A stretch of 64,000 bases of DNA from Subdoligranulum variabile (GTDB lineage: Bacteria > Bacillota > Clostridia > Oscillospirales > Ruminococcaceae), in assembly GCA_003343905.1 (NCBI GenBank), contig QAKI01000033.1:1-64000 (forward strand), given 5' to 3'. The position numbers and the translations under genes are program-made. Positions 25,222 to 34,420 of the stretch are shown piece by piece (positions within the stretch are counted from its first letter, which is position 1; every line of letters begins with the position of its first letter). The notes beneath the pieces were generated by a model. It was not told where the DNA came from, did no database searches, and worked only from the letters and a program-made list of their open reading frames with translations.

Positions 25222-27186
25222 TTACGCAGTCGGGGCTTCTGGGGCGGCGGCGTGGTCTGCGCCGCCGCAGTCTGCGGCCGCATCGGGGGCCGCATCGTGG
25301 CCCGCCGCGGGCTTGGCGCGGCAGAGCCAGCGGCAGCCGAAGGCGCGCAGCGGCACGTCGCGCGCGGGCAGAAGTTCGCCCGTGAGCAGGTCGCGGTACT
25401 CCTCGTCGCCCTCCCGGATCCAGGCTGTGCGGTCGTCGCCGCTGAAATTGTACAGCGCCACCAGCCGTTCTTCGTCGTTTTCCCGCACAAGGCCCAGCAC
25501 GGCGGGGTCGTGGGTGTCGATGGTCCAGAACGGCACCTGCGCGCCGAACACACTGTGCTGGCGGCGCAGCCGCTCCAGGTGCATCAGGGCCGGGAACAGC
25601 CGGTTCTGCAAGGTGCCCGGCACGCTGCGGTTGGCCGCCAGGTCCCACGGGAAGGCCCCGCGGTGCAGGTAGCGGGAATCCGCGGCCTTTTCCGGGTCGT
25701 CTTTATAGCTGTAGTCGTTGAGCTGGCCGATCTCGTCGCCGCTGTACAGCACCGGGATACCCGACTGGCACAGCATGAAGGCGTGCAGCGTCAGGTCAAA
25801 GCGGACCGCGCGCTCCCAGGCTTCGCGGTCGCCGGCAAAACCGGCGCGCTCGATGCCGCACAGCGAAGCGGTGGTGCCGCACAGCCGGGCGTCGCCCAGG
25901 CGCGGGTCGTCGTTGTACAGCTCCCCGATGGCGAAGGAATTGTCCGTTTTGCCGGTGAAAAAGTCGTTCAGATACTTTTTGTGCGGCACTTCCTGTATGC
26001 CGAACTGGGCCAGAAAGCCGTAATCCAGCCCCCAGCCGATGTCGTCATGGCAGCGCAGGTAGTTCTGGAACACATAGCCGCGGGGCAGCCCGGCCAGGAT
26101 GTCGAGCTGGCGGCGCAGCAGCGCCGTGTCCCCGGTGGCGACGGTGTGCCAGGTGCTGGCCATGGTCGTCACATTGTACAAAACATGGCACTCCGGTTTG
26201 TCAGGTGTGCCGAAGTAGGGCGCCACTTTGTCCGGCTCCATGACCACCTCGCCCAGAAGCAGCGTGCCGGGGCAGACGATCTCGCAGATCATGCGCATCA
26301 TGCGCACGATGCTGTGCACCTGCGGCAGGTTGCGGCAGGTGGTGCCGAGCTGCTTCCAGATATAGGGCACGGCGTCCAGCCGGACCACGTCCACGCCCTG
26401 GTTCACGAGATAGAGCATATTGGACACCATCTCGTTAAAAACCACCGGGTTGCCGTAGTTCAGGTCCCACTGGTAGGGGTAAAAGGTCGTCATGACCACC
26501 TTGCGGCAGTCCGGCAGCCAGGTGAAGTTGCCCGGCGCCGTGGTGGGGAACACCTGGGGGCAGGTGCGCTCGTACTGGTCGGGGATCGTGTAATCGTCAA
26601 AAAAAAAGTAGCGGTCCTGGAACTCCTTCTCGCCCGCGCGGGCGCGACGCGCCCACTCGTGTTCGTCGGACGTGTGGTTCATCACGAAATCCAGGCAGAC
26701 GTTGATGCCGTTTTTGTGGCAGGCGGCGGTCAGCGCCGCAAAGTCCTCCATCGTGCCCAGTTCCGGCTGCACGGCGCGGAAATCCGCCACCGCATAGCCG
26801 CCGTCGCTTTTGCCGCGGGGGCTGGCCAGCAGCGGCATCAGGTGCAGATAGTTGACGCCGCACTCTTTCAGGTAGTCGATGTGCGCCGCCGTGCCGCGCA
26901 GCGTGCCGCCGAAGTTGTGGACGTAGAGCATCATGCCCATCAGGTCGTTGCGGCGGTACCAGTCGGGGTCCGCCTCCCGGCGGCGGTCGCGCGCTTTCAG
27001 GCTGGCGCTGCGCTCGTCATAAAAGCGCCGCATGGCGTCCGCCAGGGCCTGCAGATGGTCCATGGCGTCGGGGCGGTGGCTGTACAGTTCGCAGTACAGC
27101 CATTTCAGTTCGTCCCAGCGGGCGGCCAGCCGGGCCTGATACCGCTTTTCCGCCGCGGTGCTGCGGCCGGAAGCCGTCTTTTTCAT
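25222..27186 (-). CDS. GH13 amylosucrase-like enzyme
   Basis: A 654-residue GH13 subfamily 4-like enzyme. N-terminal helical domain (1-80), then the barrel with GGYAVADFRAVQPELGTMEDF, DFVMNHTSDEHEWA, the nucleophile Asp271 in VVRLDAVPYIWK, the acid/base Glu313 in LLGEVVME and CHDDIGWG. Amylosucrases split sucrose and build glucan; relatives in this operon type simply hydrolyse or phosphorolyse sucrose. Here it would act on the sucrose left when the GH36 enzyme removes galactose. No signal peptide; intracellular. The last 35 residues are Ala/Asp-rich and not conserved. Its ATG overlaps the GH36 stop by 4 bp (translational coupling). Confidence 0.88.
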   Translation of the reverse strand: MKKTASGRSTAAEKRYQARLAARWDELKWLYCELYSHRPDAMDHLQALADAMRRFYDERSASLKARDRRREADPDWYRRNDLMGMMLYVHNFGGTLRGTAAHIDYLKECGVNYLHLMPLLASPRGKSDGGYAVADFRAVQPELGTMEDFAALTAACHKNGINVCLDFVMNHTSDEHEWARRARAGEKEFQDRYFFFDDYTIPDQYERTCPQVFPTTAPGNFTWLPDCRKVVMTTFYPYQWDLNYGNPVVFNEMVSNMLYLVNQGVDVVRLDAVPYIWKQLGTTCRNLPQVHSIVRMMRMICEIVCPGTLLLGEVVMEPDKVAPYFGTPDKPECHVLYNVTTMASTWHTVATGDTALLRRQLDILAGLPRGYVFQNYLRCHDDIGWGLDYGFLAQFGIQEVPHKKYLNDFFTGKTDNSFAIGELYNDDPRLGDARLCGTTASLCGIERAGFAGDREAWERAVRFDLTLHAFMLCQSGIPVLYSGDEIGQLNDYSYKDDPEKAADSRYLHRGAFPWDLAANRSVPGTLQNRLFPALMHLERLRRQHSVFGAQVPFWTIDTHDPAVLGLVRENDEERLVALYNFSGDDRTAWIREGDEEYRDLLTGELLPARDVPLRAFGCRWLCRAKPAAGHDAAPDAAADCGGADHAAAPEAPTA

Positions 27187-29453
27187 GCCTGGGTCGCCTC
27201 CTCCGCAAGGGTGAAGTGGATCTGCACGGCCGGGCAGTCACCGAAAAGCTGGGGCAGCGTGACGCCCGCGCGCATCAGGAAGCTGCCGCTGAACGTCCCG
27301 TTTTGCAGGACCCCGGCGGCGCGCTGGCGCAGGGGGGCGCCCATCCCGCTGCATCCGGCGAACACCAGTTCGTCCACGCGGTAGCGGGCGTCGGGGTCCA
27401 GCCCCCGCAGGCAGACGTGGGCGCAGCGCGGGTTGGCGCGCGGATGGGTCACCACAAGGTTCAGCAGGGCTTCCCGCCGGTCGGGGGCGGTGAACTGCCA
27501 GGCCGTAAAGTCGCCGGTCTCAGGCGGGGCCAGCCGGAAGTAGTCCCCGCCGCCGATCAGCCCGGCCCAGCGTTTGAACTGCTCGATCTGGCCGCGCACG
27601 GCGTCGCATTCCTCCGGCGTCAGGCGGTTGAGGTCCAGTTCGTACCCGAACGTGCCGGACATCGCCACCACGGCGCGGGTGCCCAGCGGCACCGTGCGGC
27701 CGGTCTGGTGGTTGGGGCAGGCCGAAACGTGCGCGCCCATGGCCGACACCGGGTAGCCGAAAGAGGTGCCGTGCTGGATGGTCAGGCGTTCGACGGCGTC
27801 GGTGTCGTCGCTGCACCAGATCTGGGGGAAGTAGGCCAGCATGCCGCAGTCGAACCGGCCGCCGCCGCCCGCGCAGCCCTCGAACAGCACCTGGGGGGAG
27901 GCCTGGGTCAGCCGTTCCAGCAGGCTGTAGACGCCCAGCATATAGCGGTGGGCGGCTTCGCCCTGGCGTTCAGGCGGCAGCGCGCGGCTGTAAACGTCGC
28001 TCATGTTGCGGTTCATGTCCCACTTTACATAGTCGATGGCATGGTCGCGCAGCAGGGCGGTCAGCAGCCCGGCCAGATAGTCCACGACTTCGGGGCGGGC
28101 CATGTCCAGCACAAGCTGGTTGCGGCCCATGGCGGGCTGGCGGCCGGGCAGCGTCAGCGCCCAGTCGGGGTGGGCGCGGTAAAGGTCGGAGTCTATGCTG
28201 ACCATCTCCGGCTCCACCCAGATGCCGAACTTCATGCCCAGGGCGTGGATGCGCTCGATCAGCGGGTCCAGGCCGCCGGGCAGCTTGCGGGTGTTCACCT
28301 GCCAGTCGCCCAGGCTCGAATTGTCGTCGTTGCGCTGGCCGAACCAGCCGTCGTCCAGCACCATCAGTTCGACGCCCAGCCCGGCGGCTTTCTCGGCGAT
28401 ATGCAGGATCTTGTCGGTGTCGAAGTCGAAGTAGGTGGCCTCCCAGTTGTTGATGAGCACCGGGCGGCGCACAAAGCGCCAGGGCCCGCGGCAGATGTTG
28501 CGCCGCACGAAGCGGTGGTACAGGCGGGAAAGTTCGCCCAGCCCGCGGTCGGTCCAGGCCAGCAGCACTTCGGGCACGGTGAAGCACTCGCCCGGCTGCA
28601 GCAGCCAGCAGAAGCCCTCGTCATGGATGCCGGTCACCAGCCGCACCAGCCCGGTCTGGGTCAGCTCCACGTCGGTGCGGAAGCTGCCGGAATACACCGG
28701 CATCACGCCGCAGCAGGCCCCGGCGTCCTCGGTGGCCTGATGGTCGCAGAGGATCACGAAGGGGTTGTGATGGTGGCTGGACGCGCCGCGGGTGGAGGCG
28801 ACGGTCTGGATGGCGTCGGCCAGCGGGGCGCGCTGCATCTGGCGCTCCATGGCGTGGCGGCCGTGGAAGTGGATCAGGTCCCACTGGCCGAAGGGCAGGT
28901 CCAGGCAGAGGGACGCCGCTTTGTACAGGCGCAGCGGGCCGGACCCGGCGTTGACCAGCCGGGCCGCGCGGGTGATGACATCCTGCTTTTCAAACACGCC
29001 GTACAGCAGTTCCAGCGTCAGCCCGGTGACGGGGTCCTGCAGGCGCACGGTCAGGGTCTGGGCTTCGGCGTCCTCGTCGTGGGCGGCGGGCAGGCCGTCC
29101 AGCGCGTACTTGCCGGGCGTGACCTCGTGCGAAACATAGAGGAAGTCCGCGCCGCGGGCGCCGCTTTCGTCAGTGACCGAAAGGCAGCTCAGGCGGAAGT
29201 CGCCCACGTTGCAGCCGGTGTATTCCTGGGGCAGAAGGTCCGGCGAGACCAGCCGGTCGGTGCGGTGTTCGTAGTAACTGGGCGAAAAGCCCATATCCAC
29301 AGGCTGGTAGAGGGCCTGCAGGTCCCCCGCGCCGATGCGGCTGCCGTAGTACAGGTGCAGCAGGCGGCCCAGGCCGCTGACCTGCATGCAGTAGCTGGTG
29401 TGCTGCGTTTCCAGGCGGAAAATGCGCTCTGTGGGATCAAAAGTGATGCTCAT
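27183..29453 (-). CDS. Alpha-galactosidase, GH36
   Basis: A 756-residue cytoplasmic GH36 alpha-galactosidase. N-terminal beta-supersandwich (about 1-330), catalytic barrel with LMVLDDGWFGQRNDD, the nucleophile Asp479 in YVKWDMNRNMSD and the acid/base Asp549 in WCSDDTDA; C-terminal beta domain. It removes alpha-1,6-galactose from raffinose, stachyose or melibiose. Length matches tetrameric bacterial enzymes (about 730-750). The SD GGAGG precedes ATG 29453. It is downstream of the binding protein and permeases and coupled to the sucrose-splitting GH13 gene, a classic raffinose-family oligosaccharide arrangement. Confidence 0.95.
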   Translation of the reverse strand: MSITFDPTERIFRLETQHTSYCMQVSGLGRLLHLYYGSRIGAGDLQALYQPVDMGFSPSYYEHRTDRLVSPDLLPQEYTGCNVGDFRLSCLSVTDESGARGADFLYVSHEVTPGKYALDGLPAAHDEDAEAQTLTVRLQDPVTGLTLELLYGVFEKQDVITRAARLVNAGSGPLRLYKAASLCLDLPFGQWDLIHFHGRHAMERQMQRAPLADAIQTVASTRGASSHHHNPFVILCDHQATEDAGACCGVMPVYSGSFRTDVELTQTGLVRLVTGIHDEGFCWLLQPGECFTVPEVLLAWTDRGLGELSRLYHRFVRRNICRGPWRFVRRPVLINNWEATYFDFDTDKILHIAEKAAGLGVELMVLDDGWFGQRNDDNSSLGDWQVNTRKLPGGLDPLIERIHALGMKFGIWVEPEMVSIDSDLYRAHPDWALTLPGRQPAMGRNQLVLDMARPEVVDYLAGLLTALLRDHAIDYVKWDMNRNMSDVYSRALPPERQGEAAHRYMLGVYSLLERLTQASPQVLFEGCAGGGGRFDCGMLAYFPQIWCSDDTDAVERLTIQHGTSFGYPVSAMGAHVSACPNHQTGRTVPLGTRAVVAMSGTFGYELDLNRLTPEECDAVRGQIEQFKRWAGLIGGGDYFRLAPPETGDFTAWQFTAPDRREALLNLVVTHPRANPRCAHVCLRGLDPDARYRVDELVFAGCSGMGAPLRQRAAGVLQNGTFSGSFLMRAGVTLPQLFGDCPAVQIHFTLAEEATQA

Positions 29454-29518
29454 AGTGCCTCCTTGGGGCCGCCGCCCGGGGCGGGGCCTGGTGTTGGGTG
29501 AGATCGGGAAAACGGCAG

Positions 29519-29544
29519 GGCGGGCGGACTTTGCGCCGCCCGCC
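29519..29544 (-). terminator. Intercistronic stem-loop between permease and alpha-galactosidase
   Basis: Perfect 9-bp stem GGCGGGCGG / CCGCCCGCC with an 8-nt loop; the tail has only four Ts. Probably partial termination or message processing within the operon. Confidence 0.55.
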
Positions 29545-29582
29545 TTGCCGCGTGGGGTACGGGAACGCCCCGCAGGGGGCGG

Positions 29583-30419
29583 TTATTTGCCGCCGGTCAT
29601 GGCGATGCCCTGGATGAAGTGCTTCTGGAACAGCAGGTACAGGATCACCATGGGGATCATGGCCAGCAGGCTGCCGGCCATCAGCACCGGGAAGTTGGTG
29701 GTGTACTGGCCGTTCAGGGTCGAAAGCCCGGCCGACAGGGTCATCATGTTCAGGTCGGTGTTGCAGATCAGCGGCCACATCAGGTCGGAGTAGGCGAACA
29801 CCGCCGTGAAGATGCCCAGCGCGGCGCAGCTGGAACCCGTCAGCGGGAACAGCACGCGGGTGAAGGTCTGCCACTTGGAGCAGCCGTCCAGGTAGGCGGC
29901 CTCGGCGATCTCATTGGGGATGCCCAGGTAGGTCTGCCGCAGGAAGAAGGTGCCGAAGGCCGACACGATGCCAGGGAACACCAGCGCAAAGATGGTGTTG
30001 GTCATGCCCATGTGCGCCAGCATCAGGTACTGGGGCGTGATGAAGATCTGGCTGGGCAGCATCATCTGCACCAGCACGATGGTGAACAAAAAGTTCTTGA
30101 ACGGGAAGTTCAGCTTGGCAAAGGCGTACCCGGCCATCGAACTGAACACCACGGCGCATACCACGCGGAAGAAGATCAGCAGCGCGGTGTTCACATACAG
30201 GTTGACAAAGGGCAGGCTTTGCAGCGCGGTGACGAAGTTTTCCAGGTCCCAGTGGGAGGGGAAGATCTGCGGCGGGACCGCCATGGATTCGGCCTGGGTC
30301 TTGAAGCAGGTCAGCACCATCCATACAAAGGGGAAGATCATGATGATGCTGCCCAGGATCAGGACGGCGTAGGTCAGGAACCTGGTCTGGCGCTGGGAGC
30401 TTTTCATACTGGTTTCCAT
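29583..30419 (-). CDS. Sugar ABC transporter permease (MsmG/RafG type)
   Basis: A 278-residue CUT1 permease with about six helices and the EAA loop EAAYLDGCSKWQTFTRVLFPL. The ATG at 30419 has GAGGTG seven bases upstream and lies 4 bp after the stop of the first permease. Imports raffinose-type oligosaccharides together with its partner (inferred from the operon). Confidence 0.92.
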   Translation of the reverse strand: METSMKSSQRQTRFLTYAVLILGSIIMIFPFVWMVLTCFKTQAESMAVPPQIFPSHWDLENFVTALQSLPFVNLYVNTALLIFFRVVCAVVFSSMAGYAFAKLNFPFKNFLFTIVLVQMMLPSQIFITPQYLMLAHMGMTNTIFALVFPGIVSAFGTFFLRQTYLGIPNEIAEAAYLDGCSKWQTFTRVLFPLTGSSCAALGIFTAVFAYSDLMWPLICNTDLNMMTLSAGLSTLNGQYTTNFPVLMAGSLLAMIPMVILYLLFQKHFIQGIAMTGGK

Positions 30420-30423
30420 AGTT

Positions 30424-31308
30424 TTACACCTCGTAATTGACCCACTTCTTCTGGCCGATAAACTGGATAAGGGTGACGGCGCCGATCAGCAGCACCGTCC
30501 ACACGACGATGGCGGAAGCATAGCCCTTGTCCCCTGCGATGAAACTCTCGCGGTAGAACAGCGACATCAGGGTCTGGGCGTCATTGAGCGCGGGGTTGGC
30601 GTCGTCCACCATCATGTAGACCAGGTCGAACACTTTCAGCGAGGACATCAGCCGCATGATGAGCACCACGAACAGCGTGGGGCTGACCATCGGCAGCGTG
30701 ATGCTGAAGAACTGTTTGACCTTGGACGCGCCGTCCAGGTCGGCGGCCTCATACAGCGTGGGGCTCACGTTCTGCAGACCCGCCAGCAGCAGCACGGCGT
30801 CGTAGCCGATGTTGGACCAGATCTGCACCACTGCGCAGGTCAAAAGCACCAGATGGGGGTCGGTCAGCCAGCCGATGCTGTGGCCGGACAGCGTGTTGAT
30901 GATGCCGTACTGGGTGTTGAAGATCCACTTCCACACCATGGCGACGGCTGCCGGGGCCACGACCATCGGCAGGAAGAAGATCGCCCGGAAGGTGGTGCGC
31001 CCGCGGATCTTGGAGTTGAGCAGCACCGCCACCAGCAGCGCCAGAAAGATGCCCACCGGCACCGTCAGGATACAGAACAGGATGGTGTTGCCGGTGGCCT
31101 TCCAGAACTCGGTGTTCTGGAACATTTCCACGTAGTTTTCCAGCCCTTCAAACTCGAACTCGCCGAAGGGCAGCGATTTGGAAAAGCTCATGTAGATGGT
31201 CTGGATGAACGGCCACATGTTCAGGACCACCAGCCCGATGATGGTGGGCGCCACCATCAGCAGCCCCCACACGGCGCCGTCGCGGGACAGCTTGGACGTT
31301 TTCAGCAT
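30424..31308 (-). CDS. Sugar ABC transporter permease (MsmF/RafF type)
   Basis: A 294-residue CUT1 permease with about six helices and the EAA loop YEAADLDGASKVKQFFSITLPM. The ATG at 31308 shares its A with the TGA of the binding-protein gene (TGATG), and GAGGAGG is seven bases upstream; a GTG at 31311 is less well spaced. Partner of the following permease. Confidence 0.92.
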   Translation of the reverse strand: MLKTSKLSRDGAVWGLLMVAPTIIGLVVLNMWPFIQTIYMSFSKSLPFGEFEFEGLENYVEMFQNTEFWKATGNTILFCILTVPVGIFLALLVAVLLNSKIRGRTTFRAIFFLPMVVAPAAVAMVWKWIFNTQYGIINTLSGHSIGWLTDPHLVLLTCAVVQIWSNIGYDAVLLLAGLQNVSPTLYEAADLDGASKVKQFFSITLPMVSPTLFVVLIMRLMSSLKVFDLVYMMVDDANPALNDAQTLMSLFYRESFIAGDKGYASAIVVWTVLLIGAVTLIQFIGQKKWVNYEV

Positions 31309-32582
31309 CACGCATCCTCCTCGTAATATTCAGCGCTGGCGGTATCCACGGCCTCCTGCATCTGGGCAAGGCCGGTATCCAGGTCCAGTTCGCCGGTGTA
31401 GATCTTCAGCAGAATGTCGCTCACGTCGGTCTTCCATTCGGGGCGGGCGGCGTTGTTCACGCTCTGCACGCAGTAGTCGAACATATCGATGAAGCAGTCC
31501 ACGTCGATGGGGTAGTCGTCGAACACGCCCACCCAGGTGTCCTCCAGCCCTTCGTATGCCGGGATGGCGGCGCCGCTCTCGCCCTGGATGCGCTGGCCCT
31601 CCTCGCTGCCGAAGAATTTCAGCACGTCCTTGACGATATCCAGATGGGGGTTGTTGGCGCCGGTAGCGTAGCTCAGGCCGTTGGAGATCGTGGCCCGTCC
31701 CTCGCCGCTGACCGGGTCGGGGCAGGCGGGCAGCACGGCCACGTCCCATTTGCCCACCATGTCGGGGTAGTTCTGCAGTTCGGACAGGATGTTCCAGTTG
31801 CCTTCCAGGAACATCGCGCCTTTTTCAGAGAAGAAGGCCGTGCCGGGCGAAGTCTCGGCAAAATAGTTCTGGTCGGGGCACCAGTCGTTCTGCTGCAGGC
31901 CGATGTAAAATTCCATGCCCTTGCGGGTGCCGGGGTCCAGGAAGTTGCCGCGGGTCTTGTCCGGCGTCAGGATGCTGCCGCCCGCCTGGTACACAAAGTT
32001 CCAGTAGCCAAGCTGGTCGTCGGCGTAGGCCATAAAGCCGTACTTGCCGGTGGCGTCGTAGATCTTCTGCGATGCGTCCACCAGGTCGTCCCAGGTCCAG
32101 GTCTCGTCGGGGTAGGCGACGCCCGCGGCGTCGAACATCTCCTTGTTGTACACAAGGCCGACGGTGTCCTTATCCTTGGGCACGCCGTAGAGCACCCCGT
32201 CCGAACCGCTGGCGTTGGACAGCGAAATGTCGGAAAAATGCTCGGTGTCCACAATGTCGGAGCAGTCCGCCAGCTTGCCGTTGTCGGCGTATTTCAGGAT
32301 CTCGTTGGTGTGCATCCAGAAGATGTCCGGCATCTTGTTGGACATGGTGGCGGCTTCCAGCTTGGTCCAGTATTCGTCCCAGTTGATGACCTGGACCTCG
32401 ATGTGTACGTCGGGGTGCTGGGCCGTGTAGGCGTCGCACATGGCCTGCATACCGTCGCGCTGGGCCACGTCCCAGATCTGGAAAGTCAGGTCCACGGTGC
32501 CGTCATCCGCCGCGCATCCGGCCAGGCCGGACGCCAGCAGCGCCGCAAGAGCGCCGACGGCAAAGCGATGTGATTTTTTCAT
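31308..32582 (-). CDS. Raffinose-type sugar-binding lipoprotein (MsmE-like)
   Basis: A 424-residue family 1 solute-binding protein with the signal MKKSHRFAVGALAALLASG and lipobox LAGC, then the mature start DLTFQIWDVAQRDGMQ. Conserved regions WTWDDLVDASQKIYDATGKYGF and MFLEGNWNILSEL are typical. The ATG at 32582 follows AAAAGGAGATGGATC; the longer frame to 32705 runs through the operator. First gene of the alpha-galactoside operon. No ATPase gene is present, so a shared MsmK-type ATPase is needed. Confidence 0.92.
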   Translation of the reverse strand: MKKSHRFAVGALAALLASGLAGCAADDGTVDLTFQIWDVAQRDGMQAMCDAYTAQHPDVHIEVQVINWDEYWTKLEAATMSNKMPDIFWMHTNEILKYADNGKLADCSDIVDTEHFSDISLSNASGSDGVLYGVPKDKDTVGLVYNKEMFDAAGVAYPDETWTWDDLVDASQKIYDATGKYGFMAYADDQLGYWNFVYQAGGSILTPDKTRGNFLDPGTRKGMEFYIGLQQNDWCPDQNYFAETSPGTAFFSEKGAMFLEGNWNILSELQNYPDMVGKWDVAVLPACPDPVSGEGRATISNGLSYATGANNPHLDIVKDVLKFFGSEEGQRIQGESGAAIPAYEGLEDTWVGVFDDYPIDVDCFIDMFDYCVQSVNNAARPEWKTDVSDILLKIYTGELDLDTGLAQMQEAVDTASAEYYEEDA

Positions 32583-32679
32583 GATCCATCTCCTTTTCGA
32601 GCTGCGGTTGATTCGGAAGCCATGACCGGTCATTCGGTAGTGGAGCCGCTTTTGGCATATCCGCCAAAAAACGACTTTC

Positions 32680-32711
32680 AAAATTGTGCATTGTGCACAT
32701 TGCACAATTTT
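32680..32711. promoter_or_regulatory. 32-bp near-perfect palindromic operator
   Basis: Outer arms AAAATTGTGCA (32680-32690) and TGCACAATTTT (32701-32711) surround a central palindrome TGTGCACA, so three overlapping GTGCA-type half-site pairs are stacked; only two symmetric positions break perfect symmetry. It lies just downstream of the predicted start of the leftward operon and about 130 bp upstream of the AraC gene promoter. Confidence 0.75.
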
Positions 32712-32731
32712 TACTTGCTGATCGTGCCCAT

Positions 32732-32760
32732 ATTATACATCCCGATAGGGTGGAATAGAA
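32732..32760 (-). promoter_or_regulatory. Promoter of the raffinose-type operon
   Basis: Minus-strand TTCTAT, 17 bp, TATAAT (-10 at 32737-32732). The palindrome at 32680-32711 falls at about +15 to +45 of this transcript. Confidence 0.65.
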
Positions 32761-32812
32761 TACCCGGATGCGAGATTTGATATGCCATTTTCAAGGAAAC
32801 CACCCAATTCTG

Positions 32813-32842
32813 TTGAAGTCGGGACGCATTCTGGTATATAAT
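32813..32842 (+). promoter_or_regulatory. Promoter of the AraC-family regulator
   Basis: TTGAAG (32813-32818), 18 bp, TATAAT (32837-32842), 20 bp before the start codon, so the leader is very short. Confidence 0.7.
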
Positions 32843-32862
32843 AGGGAAAAGGAGGGAGCGCC

Positions 32863-33723
32863 ATGTCCCGCAGCACCGATGACGTAAGCAAGTTGAAATT
32901 TCATGTTTTCCGCGACGAACGGTTCGTGGACCTGAACCTGTATCAGTTCGGGTGGGAGCGCACCACCCCGGCGCACTCGTACGGCCCGCACGCGCGCAAC
33001 CACTACCTGTTCCACTATGTGATCGCGGGCCGGGGCGTGCTGCTTGCCAACGAGCAGGAATACCCCATCACGGCCGGGCACGGCTTTTTGATCGTGCCGG
33101 GGCAGATCACCACCTACCGCGCGGACGAGGAGGCCCCCTGGGAGTATGTCTGGCTGGAATTTGACGGCCTGCGCGCCCACGAAAGCCTGAACCTGGCGGG
33201 CATCAGCGGCGCGCGGCCGGTCTATACGCCCCGCAGCCCGAAGGACGGCCGCCTGTTGCAGGAACAGATGATGTACATCGTCAACCACAGCGACGCCAGC
33301 GTCATCCACCTGATCGGGCACGGGTATCTGTTCCTGGACCGGCTGGTGCAGTCTTCGGCCGGCCGGCAGGAGGGGCGCGAACGCCGCCTGCGGGACTTTT
33401 ACATCAAGGAGGCGCTGGTCTTTATCGACCGCAACTACCAGCGGGACATCTCCATCGAGGAGATCGCCGAGGTCTGCGGGTTGAACCGCAGCTACTTCGG
33501 CAAGGTGTTCCGCGACGCGGTGGGCGAAAGCCCGCAGGCCTACCTGCTGCACTACCGCATGGCCCGCGCGGCCCAACTGCTCAAAGAAACGCGCCTTTCC
33601 ATCGGCGAGATCGCGGCCCAGGTCAGCTATTCCAACCAGCTCCATTTTTCCCGCGCGTTCAAGAACGTGCACGGCGTTTCGCCGCGCGAATACCGCCAGA
33701 CCCACTACCTGCCCGGCAAGTGA
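32863..33723 (+). CDS. AraC-family regulator (MsmR/RafR type)
   Basis: A 286-residue regulator: N-terminal cupin arm-binding domain (about 20-130, GRGVLLANEQEYPITAGHGF) and C-terminal double HTH (ISIEEIAEVCGLNRSYFGKVF; LSIGEIAAQVSYSNQLHFSRAF; GVSPREYRQ). The ATG at 32863 follows AAAAGGAGGGAGC. Divergent from the alpha-galactosidase operon, it very likely activates it on sensing an alpha-galactoside. Whether it or a LacI-type protein binds the nearby palindrome is not known. Confidence 0.92.
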   Translation: MSRSTDDVSKLKFHVFRDERFVDLNLYQFGWERTTPAHSYGPHARNHYLFHYVIAGRGVLLANEQEYPITAGHGFLIVPGQITTYRADEEAPWEYVWLEFDGLRAHESLNLAGISGARPVYTPRSPKDGRLLQEQMMYIVNHSDASVIHLIGHGYLFLDRLVQSSAGRQEGRERRLRDFYIKEALVFIDRNYQRDISIEEIAEVCGLNRSYFGKVFRDAVGESPQAYLLHYRMARAAQLLKETRLSIGEIAAQVSYSNQLHFSRAFKNVHGVSPREYRQTHYLPGK

Positions 33724-33756
33724 AGCCGCTGGCAGACCCGAACCGCAAAAACCGCA

Positions 33757-33806
33757 AAACCGCCCCGGACCGTGCTGCCTGCACGGCCCGGGGCGGTTTG
33801 TATTGT
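33757..33806 (+). terminator. Terminator of the AraC-family gene
   Basis: An 18-bp interrupted stem (33757-33775 with 33781-33799, one A-C mismatch, loop TGCCT) ending in TTTGTATTGTT. Confidence 0.85.
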
Positions 33807-33878
33807 TGGCGCCGAATAGGCAAGATAAAAACCCCCGGTTCAACTGGGGGTCAGTAAAAAACACTTTAGAACAAGAAA

Positions 33879-33939
33879 GAACCTCCAGTGCTAAAATAGA
33901 AGAGGTCTGGCAACCACAAAAAAGGAGCACTGGAGGTTC
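33879..33939 (+). promoter_or_regulatory. 5' UTR hairpin hiding the tnpA ribosome site
   Basis: A perfect 14-bp inverted repeat: GAACCTCCAGTGCT (33879-33892) pairs with AGCACTGGAGGTTC (33926-33939), and the latter contains the GGAGG used by tnpA. IS200 elements are known to repress transposase translation with such a stem. Confidence 0.8.
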
Positions 33940-33945
33940 GTGTCA

Positions 33946-34416
33946 ATGGATGACGTAAAAAGTTTATCACATAGTAAGTATAGATGCAAATATCATATTG
34001 TCTTTGCACCGAAATATCGCAGGCAAATTATCTACAAAAAGATAAAAGCAGATGTAGGAAAAATTCTGCGGGAGTTATGCGAGAGAAGAGGTGTGACAAT
34101 CATCGAGGCAGAATGCTGCCCCGATCACATCCACATGCTGGTAGAGATACCACCGCACATGAGTGTAGCAAGTTTCATGGGATACTTAAAAAGCAAAAGC
34201 AGTTTGATGATCTTTGACAAACACGCGAATCTAAAATACAAGTATGGGAATCGGCATTTCTGGTGCAGAGGATATTACGTTGATACAGTGGGAAAATACG
34301 AAGGAGCCATACGAGAATACATTCGCAATCAACTGCAAGACGATATAGCCAACGACCAGTTGAGCTTGAAAGAGTTTGTAGACCCATTCACCGGAGAGAA
34401 GGTAAAAAAGGCATAA
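33946..34416 (+). CDS. tnpA: IS200/IS605-family transposase TnpA
   Basis: A 156-residue Y1 HUH transposase that cuts and joins single-stranded DNA at hairpin ends. Motif HIH at 61-63 (CCPDHIHMLVEIPP) and the catalytic Tyr125 in GAIREYIRNQL. The ATG at 33946 is nine bases after GGAGG; a GTG at 33940 is too close. The length is typical (about 150), no frameshift is seen, so the copy may still be active. Codon use is AT-rich compared with flanking genes, marking recent arrival. Confidence 0.95.
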   Translation: MDDVKSLSHSKYRCKYHIVFAPKYRRQIIYKKIKADVGKILRELCERRGVTIIEAECCPDHIHMLVEIPPHMSVASFMGYLKSKSSLMIFDKHANLKYKYGNRHFWCRGYYVDTVGKYEGAIREYIRNQLQDDIANDQLSLKEFVDPFTGEKVKKA

Positions 34417-34420
34417 AAAG

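Noticed and set aside
32583..32705. N-terminal extension of the raffinose-binding protein
   Set aside because: It would cross the palindromic operator and displace the lipoprotein signal; the ATG at 32582 has an ideal SD.
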